Part shown: positions 1 to 6,744 of the stretch, piece by piece
Position numbering within the stretch: the first letter of the stretch is position 1
How the letters are laid out: every line of letters begins with the position of its first letter
Notes under the pieces: model-generated
What the model was told of the DNA's origin: nothing
The model's database searches: none
What the model saw: the letters and a program-made list of their open reading frames with translations, nothing else
Translations under genes and position numbers: made by a program
Assembly (NCBI GenBank): GCA_036006525.1
Contig: DASYPP010000110.1
Coordinates: 1-50,735, forward strand
DNA length: 50,735 bases
Direction: 5' to 3'
From: DASYPP01 sp036006525
Lineage (GTDB): Bacteria; Gemmatimonadota; Gemmatimonadetes; Gemmatimonadales; GWC2-71-9

Positions 1-2
1 TC

Positions 3-374
3 CGGCTCGACCTGTTGATCCGGATGATCCGGCACAAGCGGGATTACCTGGAGACCACGCTTCAACTGGCGCGGATGGTGGGATCCCGAGCCGCGGAAGC
101 CGTGACGGCGACCCATGTGAGCCATGCGATCGAGTTCGCCCGGTTGCTGGATGGCTGGGTGCCGGTGGAACGCGCTCTCAATCACTACGTCTTCGTTTTT
201 GCCCTGCCCCATGCGGCCGCGCTGGCCGTGTTGCAGCGAGCCCAGGCCGCCCTGGTCGGCAAGCAGCTCGCCAACGCCTACCGCGATGCCGCTACCCTGC
301 CCGACTGGGAGGCCGAAGCCTCGGCGCCTCTGATGGGCGAAGACCTTCCAGACCAGCGAGTCAGCCTTCCTTAA
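3..374 (+). CDS. Hypothetical protein, 5'-partial
   Basis: The reading frame is open from the first bases of the window, so the start lies upstream and only the last about 123 residues are seen. A TTG at 15 is the first possible start inside the window but need not be the real one. The protein is mostly helical and rich in Ala, Leu and Arg, with no signal peptide or membrane segment in the visible part. I do not recognise a family. It is followed by a strong hairpin and then by efp on the same strand. Coding potential is supported by the length of the open frame and by codon use like its neighbours. Confidence 0.55.
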   Translation, partial: RLDLLIRMIRHKRDYLETTLQLARMVGSRAAEAVTATHVSHAIEFARLLDGWVPVERALNHYVFVFALPHAAALAVLQRAQAALVGKQLANAYRDAATLPDWEAEASAPLMGEDLPDQRVSLP

Positions 375-394
375 GCGGATGCGGTGTTATCTTT

Positions 395-420
395 CCCGCC
401 CCGGGTTCACCCGGGGCGGG
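395..420 (+). terminator. GC-rich hairpin between the partial gene and efp
   Basis: A perfect 11-bp inverted repeat (395-405 and 410-420) closes a TTCA tetraloop. It lies 20 bases after the upstream stop codon and 38 bases before the efp start. No T-run follows, so it may be a weak or Rho-assisted terminator, or an mRNA-stabilising stem in the efp leader. Confidence 0.5.
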
Positions 421-458
421 CACATAGTCATAACTACAAGTCAGGATTGGTCTTAGAG

Positions 459-1016
459 ATGAAAGCAACCGACATCCGCAAGGGCCACGTGTTGATCTTC
501 GAGGGGCAGCCCTGCCGAGTCATGGAGTTTACCCACCGGACCCCGGGTAACCTGCGCGCCTTCGTCCAGGCCCGGATGCGGAACCTGGTCAGCGGGAACA
601 CCTTCGACCACCGTTTCAGCGCCACCGATTTCATCGACGCCGCTCGGCTCGACACCCGGGACCTCCAGGTGCTCTACCGCGACGCCAACGGGGTCCACGT
701 GATGGACTCCGAGACCTACGACCAGTTCACCCTGGACAACGAGACCGTGGGCGACCAGGGCGAATGGCTCACCCCGGAAATGAAATTCACCGCGGAATGG
801 CTGGACGGGCGTCCGATCGCCATCGACCTTCCAACCGTGGTGGAGCTCGACGTCGTCGAGACCTCGCCGGTCATGAAGACCGCTACCAAAACCGCCAGCA
901 CCAAGCCGGCGAAGCTCAGCAACGGTGTCACCATCCAGGTCCCCGAATTCATCCAGGAAGGGGAGCGGGTGCGGGTGAATCCGGTGGAAGGGGTGTACCT
1001 CGAAAGAGCCAAATAG
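459..1016 (+). CDS. efp: Elongation factor P
   Basis: Cytoplasmic translation factor that binds between the P and E sites of stalled ribosomes and promotes peptide bonds at polyproline stretches. The 185-residue length is normal for the family. All three parts are visible: the N-terminal KOW-like domain (1-65, starting MKATDIRKGHVL), the central OB domain (66-128) and the C-terminal OB domain ending in the usual GV(T/V)IQVPEFIQEGE block. The start at 459 fits the family N-terminus; an in-frame ATG at 384 would add an unrelated 25-residue extension through the hairpin. The loop that carries the modified Lys34 in E. coli reads TPGNLRAF here, with Asn31 at the tip and no Lys or Arg at the same position. 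The stop codon TAG is the first part of a tandem repeat. Confidence 0.95.
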   Translation: MKATDIRKGHVLIFEGQPCRVMEFTHRTPGNLRAFVQARMRNLVSGNTFDHRFSATDFIDAARLDTRDLQVLYRDANGVHVMDSETYDQFTLDNETVGDQGEWLTPEMKFTAEWLDGRPIAIDLPTVVELDVVETSPVMKTATKTASTKPAKLSNGVTIQVPEFIQEGERVRVNPVEGVYLERAK

Positions 1017-1178
1017 GCGGTAGGGCGGTAAGGCGGTAAGGCGGTAGGGTTTCATGGCTGTCATCCCGAGTGAAACGAGGGATCTTCTCAAACTTAAGAA
1101 GATTCTCGCTTCGCTCGGAATGACAGCCCTCGTGCTTTACTTCTCGCCTTACCGCCCGACCGCCTTACCGCCCTACTA
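1014..1178. repeat. Composite repeat: GGCGGTAA tandem arms around a CATCCCGAG hairpin
   Basis: The efp-PP2C intergenic region is made almost entirely of nested repeats. The left arm (1014-1049) holds four units of about 9 bp, consensus TAAGGCGGT, and starts at the efp stop codon. The right arm (1145-1178) is the same unit in inverted orientation. Between them lies a different palindrome, with 15-base arms at 1056-1070 and 1114-1128 and one mismatch. Related copies occur at 13122-13314, 14641-14698, 33761-33873, 38650-38700 and 50509-50553. Confidence 0.9.
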
Positions 1179-1211
1179 GCGGAATCCCGTACGCGGCAGA
1201 ATCTTGGTAGT

Positions 1212-2126
1212 ATGACCGGGCCCATCACTGGATCCACCGAAATCGACAAGCTCAGACCTGAGCAGATCGATGTCTACGGCCTGACCCACAAGGGAAAGGT
1301 CCGGTCGGATAACCAGGACCAGTTCCTGATCGCCAGCCTGCACAAGGTGATGATGGTGCATCACTCCAGCCTGCCACCGGATCACCTGGGCCGGCTGGCC
1401 AGCGATTCACGCGGGTTCGTGTTCCTGGTTGCGGACGGCGTAGGCGGAGGACCGAGCGGGCAGGTTGCGAGCGGTACGGCGCTCCAGGGCATCGTGGACT
1501 ACGTGATCCACGCGATGGACCTGAACGTTCAGCTGGATGAAAAGGCGGAAGAGAGGTTCCTGCATCAGCTCCGCCGGTCGGTGGAACGAAGCCACGAGCG
1601 GATCCGGGCCAGCGGCGGGGACTCGAAGGATAGCCGGGGAATGGCCACGACTCTCACCATGGTGGCGGTGCGCTGGCCCAAGGCGTACCTGGTTCATGTC
1701 GGTGACAGCCGGTGCTATCGACTCCGGGATGGCCGGCTCGACCGGATGACCAAGGACCAGACGATGGCGCAGGTGTTGTTGGATGCCGGTGCGATGACGC
1801 CCCATACCGCGGAGGCCTCCGCCTTGAGTCACGTGCTCTACAGCGCCCTCGGAGCCAAGGAGGCCAGCCTCGAGGTGATGACCGAGGACACCCAGCTGGA
1901 AGACGTCATGCTGCTTTGCTCCGACGGGCTTACCAAGCATGTCAACGACACCGAGATCCGGGAACACCTGATGCGCCCGGCGAGCGCCAAGGAAATGTGC
2001 GAAAGCCTGGTGAACCTGGCGCTGGAACGTGGCGGGTCGGACAACGTCACCGTGGTCATCGGGACGTCGCGGCCAGCGCCTCTGCCAGCCGCTTCTCCAG
2101 AAACCTCCGCTCCACCTCGTGGGTGA
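1212..2126 (+). CDS. PP2C-family Ser/Thr protein phosphatase
   Basis: Metal-dependent (Mn/Mg) cytoplasmic phosphatase of 304 residues, probably acting against the Ser/Thr kinases common in this genome. PP2C motifs are seen in order: RSDNQDQF near residue 32, VADGVGGGPSGQVAS near 73 (metal Asp), GMATTLTMVAV near 143, VHVGDSRCYRL near 161, TKDQ near 180, LLCSDGLTKHV near 235 and GGSDNVTVVI near 277. There is no membrane segment. An insertion of about 35 residues between the first two motifs carries a His-rich MMVHHSS stretch. The last 23 residues lie antisense to the 3' end of the convergent sigma gene (71-bp overlap). Confidence 0.9.
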   Translation: MTGPITGSTEIDKLRPEQIDVYGLTHKGKVRSDNQDQFLIASLHKVMMVHHSSLPPDHLGRLASDSRGFVFLVADGVGGGPSGQVASGTALQGIVDYVIHAMDLNVQLDEKAEERFLHQLRRSVERSHERIRASGGDSKDSRGMATTLTMVAVRWPKAYLVHVGDSRCYRLRDGRLDRMTKDQTMAQVLLDAGAMTPHTAEASALSHVLYSALGAKEASLEVMTEDTQLEDVMLLCSDGLTKHVNDTEIREHLMRPASAKEMCESLVNLALERGGSDNVTVVIGTSRPAPLPAASPETSAPPRG

Positions 2127-3309
2127 CCCAGCCGAGGGCCTGGGCGTAACACTCCGCGGCTTCGGCCGGCTTTCCCAGCCGGCGTAACAGGTCCGCCTTG
2201 GCGGCGGGCAGCAGGTGATAGCCTCGCAAGTCTCCCCGTGCTTCCAACGCCTCCAGCCGACGCAGTCCCTGCTCCGGCCCATCCACCATTGCCACCGCCA
2301 CCGCGTGATTCAACTCGATCACCGGCGAGGGATGGAGGCTGAGCAGCAGTGCGTAGAGCGCGGCGATCTGGGGCCAGTCCGTCGCCCCGGCGGAGGGTGC
2401 ACGCGAGTGCAGCGCCGCGATGGCCGCCTGCAGCGCGTAGTACCCCGCCCTTCCCTCCCGCAGTACGGCCTCGATCAGCAGCGACCCTTCCTCGATCCGG
2501 GCGGAATCCCAGCGGCCCCGGTCCTGTTCTTCCAGCAGCACGATTTCGCCTCCGGGCGTCATCCGAGCCTCCCGCCGGGCGTCGTGCAGGAGCATGAGGG
2601 CGAGCAGCGCCCGCGCTTCGCGCGCGGCGGGCAGCAACTCCACCAGCACCCGGGCCAGCCGAATCGCCTCGGCGCAAAGCTCCCGGCGGATCAGGGTGTC
2701 TCCGGACGTGGCGGAGTAGCCCTCAGTGAAGACCAGGTAGATCACGGTCAACACCGAATCCAGCCGTTCGGCCAGATGCTCGGCGGGAGGCACCTCGTAG
2801 GGAATCCCGGCCCGGCGGATCTTGGCCTTGGCCCGCACCAGGCGCTGCGCCATGGCGGCGAGGGGCACCAGAAAGGCGCGGCCGATCTCCTCGGTGGTCA
2901 GCCCACAAATGGTGCGGAGCGTGAGCGCGGTCTGGATCTCGGGGGAAAGCGCGGGGTGACAGCAGGTGAAGATGAGACGGAGCCGGTCGTCGGGGACATC
3001 CTCGCTATCCAGTACGGCCGGGAGGGCACCCGAGGTCCCGGCGATCAGCGCTTCCGCTTCTCTCGCGAAGCGGGCCTCGCGGCGCAACCGGTCAATGGCT
3101 TTGAAGCGCCCCGCGCTCACCAGCCAGGCGCGCGGGTTGGCGGGCACGCCCTGCGCGGGCCACCGCTCCACTGCGGCGGTGAACGCATCCTGAAGCGCCT
3201 CCTCGGCGAGATCGAAATCACCGAGGAGGCGGATCAGGGTTGCCAGCACTCGAGCGGATTGGTCGCGATAAATCTGCTCGATGTCCGGAGCAACGGGGTC
3301 ACTTCCCAG
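2056..3309 (-). CDS. ECF42-type RNA polymerase sigma factor with TPR-like C-terminal extension
   Basis: Sigma-70-family factor of about 417 residues with sigma2 (LIRLLGDFDLAEEALQDAF), sigma4 (LTLRTICGLTTEEIGRAFLV) and a long helical C-terminal domain containing GYHLLPAAKADLLRRLGKPAEA. This architecture, with a neighbouring DGPF protein, is the hallmark of group ECF42 (DUF6596). It overlaps the end of the upstream DGPF gene, so the two are probably co-transcribed and translationally coupled. The start is uncertain. No ATG, GTG or TTG lies in frame before the conserved N-terminus. A CTG at 3309 or an AUU/AUC codon just after it would give the family-like end, while the first canonical start (GTG at 3249) removes about 20 residues including the first helix. 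Confidence 0.88.
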   Translation of the reverse strand: MGSDPVAPDIEQIYRDQSARVLATLIRLLGDFDLAEEALQDAFTAAVERWPAQGVPANPRAWLVSAGRFKAIDRLRREARFAREAEALIAGTSGALPAVLDSEDVPDDRLRLIFTCCHPALSPEIQTALTLRTICGLTTEEIGRAFLVPLAAMAQRLVRAKAKIRRAGIPYEVPPAEHLAERLDSVLTVIYLVFTEGYSATSGDTLIRRELCAEAIRLARVLVELLPAAREARALLALMLLHDARREARMTPGGEIVLLEEQDRGRWDSARIEEGSLLIEAVLREGRAGYYALQAAIAALHSRAPSAGATDWPQIAALYALLLSLHPSPVIELNHAVAVAMVDGPEQGLRRLEALEARGDLRGYHLLPAAKADLLRRLGKPAEAAECYAQALGWVTHEVERRFLEKRLAEALAATSR

Positions 3310-3697
3310 CGTGCACCTTGCTATCGGCCGCGACCGCGGCGGGCGGCTTCTCGAAGACCATGATCGGACGAACCTCGATGGAGCCGACCAGGGCGCTGGG
3401 GATCCGGGCGGCAATCTGAAGCGCCTGATCCAGGTCTTTCGCCTCGATCCAGTAGAACCCGCCCAGTTGCTCCCGGGTTTCGGCAAAGGGTCCGTCGGTG
3501 ATCTGGGGCTTTCCGTTGCGTACCCGAACTGTCGTTGCCGTGCTGACCGGCTGCAACGCCTCACCGGCCTTGTAATTGCCGCTCTTGACGATACTCTCGG
3601 TGAAGGCATTGTACGCATTCATGACTTCACCCATCTGTTCCGGGGTCTGCTTGTCCCAGTCCTTCTCGTTGGAGTAGATCAGCAACAAGTACTGCAT
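3299..3697 (-). CDS. DGPF/YCII-related protein, partner of the ECF42 sigma factor
   Basis: Small cytoplasmic protein of 132 residues with a YCII-like ferredoxin fold. It opens with MQYLLLIYSNE, has ITDGPFAETREQLGGFY at about 67-83, the DGPF signature that names the family, and then ALQIAARIPSA. An ideal ribosome-binding site, AGGAGG, lies 4 bases before the ATG. DGPF genes are the most conserved neighbours and a known target class of ECF42 sigma factors; their biochemical role is unknown. The C-terminal 20 residues (PPAAVAADSK) look like a disordered tail. The gene is first in the transcription unit and lies 44 bases after a candidate ECF42 promoter. Confidence 0.92.
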   Translation of the reverse strand: MQYLLLIYSNEKDWDKQTPEQMGEVMNAYNAFTESIVKSGNYKAGEALQPVSTATTVRVRNGKPQITDGPFAETREQLGGFYWIEAKDLDQALQIAARIPSALVGSIEVRPIMVFEKPPAAVAADSKVHAGK

Positions 3698-3741
3698 GGT
3701 GCCTCCTCGTTCGGGGTCGGAAATCCTACGGACAAGCTATA

Positions 3742-3768
3742 GTCGAACTGGGAGGGGCGGAATCGACA
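3742..3768 (-). promoter_or_regulatory. Candidate ECF42 promoter for the DGPF-sigma operon
   Basis: Read on the minus strand, TGTCGA (3768-3763) is followed by a 17-base spacer and CGAC (3745-3742), 44 bases before the DGPF start codon. As I recall it, the published ECF42 promoter has TGTCGA at -35 and CGA/TC at -10, so this fits an autoregulatory promoter. The spacing also suits an ECF factor. Confidence 0.6.
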
Positions 3769-3777
3769 CCGCCACAG

Positions 3778-3864
3778 ATTGAAGGGATTGAGGGGATTGA
3801 AAGGATTGAGGGGATTGAAGTTGAGTCTCCAATCCCCTCAATCCCCTCAATCCCATCAATCCTA
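3778..3864. repeat. GGGATTGA tandem repeat arranged as an inverted pair
   Basis: About five copies of an 8-9 bp GGGATTGA(A/G) unit (3778-3820) face about four copies of the reverse complement (3833-3861) across a 12-base spacer, forming a large imperfect hairpin. On the minus strand the array starts immediately after the TAG stop of the PDZ gene. A shorter, half-array version lies at 6715-6744. Confidence 0.88.
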
Positions 3865-4773
3865 CATGTGCTGCGTGTGCTCCATCGCCCGACCGGGCAG
3901 CATCTGCCGCATCCTCATCTCCGGCCGGTTCACTTTCCAGTCCACCGTGATCCGCTGGTGCTTGCGCATGATCTCCAGCTTGGCCGTTTCACCATTCTCG
4001 TAGGAGCCGAGTATCCGGCCAGCCTGGGAGACCGAGGACGGCTTGCGGCCGTCGATGGAAAGGATGACGTCGCCCGCCCGCAGAACCGAGGAGGAATCTT
4101 CGGGCGTACTGGTCACCAGAAGACCTTCCGAGGTGCCGAAGTATTCGCCCAGGTCGCTGTTCAGCTCGACCAGGTCGAGCCCGCCAAAGCCGCCACGATC
4201 GAAGAAGAAAGACATCCCCTGCCCGGGGGTCATCATCTCAAAGTCGCCCCCTTCAGGGCCCTCGAAACGGGGCATCACCTTGAATTCCTGGGGACCGAAA
4301 TTGCCGGAGAACATGGTCGGCTCTACTTCCGCGGCGACCACGGTCGTGCTCCGGGCCTGGCCATCGCGGCGGTAGTCGATCTTGACCGAGTCACCCGGAT
4401 CCAGCGCCTGGGCCAGCTCTATCAGTTTCCGGCCGGGACCAGACTGTTCGTCTTCTGAAGCCGAGGCATTCGCCAGGCTGGTACCGTTGAACCGGGTGAT
4501 GATGTCTCCCGGCTTGAGACCGGCCTTTTCGGCGGGTCCATCAGGAAGGACATCCTGGATCTTCGCGCCGTACTTGTCGGTATCGGGGTCGCCTTTGAGC
4601 GTCAGGGTGACGCCCAGCCGGGCGCGGTTGCTGTTGTTGTAGGTAAACATCCGGCCCGAGAAGGGTTGAGCCGTCCGGGGCCGTTCCTCCCGGGGCTGCC
4701 GTTCCTGGGCTCCGGCGAGGGCCGGGACCAGCGCCAGGCCGGCCAGCGCCAGGACAAGAGTGCTGCGTTTCAT
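3862..4773 (-). CDS. Secreted protein with two PDZ domains
   Basis: A 303-residue protein with a clear Sec signal peptide (MKRSTLVLALAGLALVPALA, cut after AGA), so probably periplasmic. PDZ domain 1 spans about 50-150 (LGVTL ... LPDGPAEKAGLKPGDIITRFNG) and PDZ domain 2 about 205-290 (LRAGDVILSIDGRKPSSV). They are separated by a Gly/Phe/Met-rich linker. No trypsin or other catalytic domain is present, so it is likely a substrate- or partner-binding adaptor rather than an HtrA protease. AAGGAG lies 8 bases before the ATG. It is transcribed alone; its stop codon abuts the inverted GGGATTGA repeat. Confidence 0.88.
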   Translation of the reverse strand: MKRSTLVLALAGLALVPALAGAQERQPREERPRTAQPFSGRMFTYNNSNRARLGVTLTLKGDPDTDKYGAKIQDVLPDGPAEKAGLKPGDIITRFNGTSLANASASEDEQSGPGRKLIELAQALDPGDSVKIDYRRDGQARSTTVVAAEVEPTMFSGNFGPQEFKVMPRFEGPEGGDFEMMTPGQGMSFFFDRGGFGGLDLVELNSDLGEYFGTSEGLLVTSTPEDSSSVLRAGDVILSIDGRKPSSVSQAGRILGSYENGETAKLEIMRKHQRITVDWKVNRPEMRMRQMLPGRAMEHTQHM

Positions 4774-4891
4774 GGGGATCTCCTTAGGGGTCAGTGCCGA
4801 GGAGATGCCGGGTCACCGAAAACGGTCGCAGTTGCTTGACTTCCACGCCCTGGGCTCCATTCTCAAGGTGCCCTCCTTCTCTCCGAGCGAA

Positions 4892-5100
4892 ATGACCCAG
4901 CGTCCCCTGTTCCGCCTCCTGTTGGTCCCCTGCCTGGTCGCGCTGGCCTGGGCAACAACCGGCTGGCCCGGGTACGCGTGAAGATCACCGGCGCTGAGTC
5001 GGAGGTCCTGCTGCCGGTGGTGTTGCCCAGCCGGCCCCGCTCCCTCAAGTTCAACGACCTGCAGGGTGTATTGGCCGAAGTGAAGACGGTCAGCTGGTAA
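4892..5100 (+). pseudogene. Remnant of a secreted protein gene: signal peptide plus out-of-frame C-terminal tail
   Basis: The ATG at 4892 opens a short frame that looks like a signal peptide (MTQRPLFRLLLVPCLVALAWA) and ends within 30 codons. A second frame overlaps it and runs to TAA at 5100, reading NNRLARVRVKITG then VLLPVVLPSRP, FNDLQGVLAEVKTVSW. The latter resembles the last strand region of a secreted protein, perhaps an M1-type peptidase C-terminus, though I cannot name the family firmly. The simplest reading is a gene that lost its middle and a frame. The 352-base gap between the PDZ gene and the serine hydrolase otherwise holds only presumed promoters. Confidence 0.4.
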
Positions 5101-5125
5101 GAATCACCCCCCGACCGGAGCGATA

Positions 5126-6334
5126 ATGCCGCGCTTGTGCCCCAGTGCTTTCCTTGCCGCGTTCCTGGTGCTTTCACCGCCGGCGTCAGCCCAGCAGCGC
5201 CCGGCGCTCCGCGCCGCCTGGGAGGAGATGCGGAGTTTCTACCGGGCCACGCTGCAAAGCGAAGGCTTCGTGGGCAGCAGCCTGGTGCTGATCCGGGGCG
5301 ACTCGACGATCGGGCGGGATTTCTATGGAATGGCGGACCTGGCGACCGGCCGAGCGGTCGATTCCAACACCATCTACCACTGGGCTTCGATCACCAAGAC
5401 CTTCACCGCGATTGCCATCATGCAGCTTCGGGACCGGGGACTGCTCTCGCTGGATGACCCGATCGTGAAGTACGTGCCCGAGCTGCGCGAGGTCCACGAC
5501 TCCTTCGGGTCGATCGACTCGGTGACGATCCGGCACTTGCTCTCGCACTCGGCCGGGTTCCGCAACGGCACCTGGCCCTGGGGCGGAGATAAACCCTGGC
5601 ATCCTTTCGAGCCGACCCGCTGGGCCCAGGTCGTCGCGATGATGCCGTACACCGAGATCCTGTTCAAGCCGGGCAGCCGGTACAGTTACTCCAACCCGGG
5701 CTACATCTTCCTGGGCCGGGTGATCGAGGCGCTGTCGGGCGACGATTATGAAGTCTACATGGAGAAGAACGTGCTCCGGCCACTGGGCATGACCCACAGC
5801 TATTTCGACCGGACGCCGTACCATTTGCTGCGTTACCGGTCGAACAATTACACGGTAGTGAAGGGCAAGCCGGAGCCCAACGGGCTGGACTTCGATACCG
5901 GGATCACGGTGTCCAACGGCGGGCTCAACGCCCCGTTCACCGACATGACGAAGTACCTGCAATTCCTGGTAGGGGCCCCGGGCATTTCCGAGGACGCGCG
6001 GAATGTGCTGGCCCGCTCATCGCTGGAGGAGATGTGGAAGGGGAGAGTGCCGGTGACCGATGTCGCGGGGGCGGATTTCAAGACGGCGCCATCGGATTCG
6101 ATCGGCATGGGGTATTTCATCCTCCAGAATGGGGGCCAACGGGTGATCGGCCATACCGGAAGCCAGGCGTCGTTCCGGGCTTTTTTCTATATCAACCAGG
6201 ACACCCGAAGCGCCATCATCGCGAATTTCAACACGGTAGGCGAAGAAAATGCGGAGCACCCTTCGGTGGCTCCGCTCTTTCAAGGCTTGCTGCAGCGTTA
6301 TATCGCGGGAATACTCCCGGCCCTTCGCCCCTAA
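5126..6334 (+). CDS. Secreted serine hydrolase, beta-lactamase/class C penicillin-binding fold
   Basis: A 402-residue protein with a signal peptide cut near SAQQ, so periplasmic or secreted. Active-site elements of the serine beta-lactamase-like family are all visible: SITK (Ser88-Lys91), the Tyr-x-Asn element in RYSYSNPGY near 190, and HTG replacing KTG in VIGHTGSQASFR near 350. Members act as beta-lactamases, D,D-peptidases or esterases; the sequence does not decide between them. GGAG lies upstream of the ATG at 5126. The gene follows a decayed gene and its stop overlaps that of the convergent small gene by 4 bases. Confidence 0.92.
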   Translation: MPRLCPSAFLAAFLVLSPPASAQQRPALRAAWEEMRSFYRATLQSEGFVGSSLVLIRGDSTIGRDFYGMADLATGRAVDSNTIYHWASITKTFTAIAIMQLRDRGLLSLDDPIVKYVPELREVHDSFGSIDSVTIRHLLSHSAGFRNGTWPWGGDKPWHPFEPTRWAQVVAMMPYTEILFKPGSRYSYSNPGYIFLGRVIEALSGDDYEVYMEKNVLRPLGMTHSYFDRTPYHLLRYRSNNYTVVKGKPEPNGLDFDTGITVSNGGLNAPFTDMTKYLQFLVGAPGISEDARNVLARSSLEEMWKGRVPVTDVAGADFKTAPSDSIGMGYFILQNGGQRVIGHTGSQASFRAFFYINQDTRSAIIANFNTVGEENAEHPSVAPLFQGLLQRYIAGILPALRP

Positions 6335-6594
6335 CCCACCACCTGGCCACAGCGGCCGCAGGCGTGCCCCACGAAATAGCCGGGATACCGTTGATCGAGG
6401 TCCCAGGTCTCGTAGGCGAATACGTCGTGCCCCGGAACGTGTCCGGAACGGCGACAGATCCGCACCGGGTTAAGAACATCGGCGACCATGGAAAGTGGGT
6501 GCGAGAGTCCCTGCAGGGCCCGGTCAATGAAGCTCTGGTGGCCGGGGTCGTAAATCGGGGGGTGAAGTGCTATGTGCGAAAGGCGACTGCCCAT
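6331..6594 (-). CDS. Small protein with a C-terminal Cys/His cluster
   Basis: An 87-residue ORF whose ATG at 6594 is preceded by a strong GGAGG 4 bases away, which supports a real gene. Cys47, His52, His56, His77, Cys79 and Cys82 (ending GHACGRCGQVVG) could bind zinc. There is no signal peptide or membrane segment. A GTG at 6687 would lengthen it by 31 residues but has no comparable ribosome site. It is convergent with the serine hydrolase, and the stop codons overlap. I do not recognise a family. Confidence 0.6.
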   Translation of the reverse strand: MGSRLSHIALHPPIYDPGHQSFIDRALQGLSHPLSMVADVLNPVRICRRSGHVPGHDVFAYETWDLDQRYPGYFVGHACGRCGQVVG

Positions 6595-6714
6595 TGGTCC
6601 TCCAGGATAAACATCATTAAGCGTCGTAATCAGCTCCGCTGTTACAGTCTGCCCTGAATTCGAGAGGGGAGCGGTGACGGAGAACACTATGAAAATGTGC
6701 CGCTGGTTGTAATA

Positions 6715-6744
6715 GATCGAAGGATTGAGGATTGGAGGGTTGAA
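6715..6744 (+). repeat. GGATTGAG half-array that supplies a ribosome-binding site
   Basis: Three to four degenerate copies of the GGATTGA unit stand directly before the propeller gene. The last unit has become GGAGGG (6734-6739), 5 bases before the ATG at 6745, so the repeat appears to provide the Shine-Dalgarno sequence. Confidence 0.6.

Noticed and set aside
1056..1128. The CATCCCGAG hairpins as ordinary terminators only
   Set aside because: They lack a T-run, occur as long conserved copies at several loci and sit inside composite repeats, so a repeat family explains them better, though termination may be a side effect.
2056..2126. Frameshift at the PP2C and sigma factor ends because they overlap
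   Set aside because: Both proteins reach family-like ends; a 71-base convergent tail overlap is acceptable.
6331..6594. Rejecting the small Cys/His ORF as a shadow
   Set aside because: Kept instead, because no other gene covers it and GGAGG stands at the right distance from its ATG.
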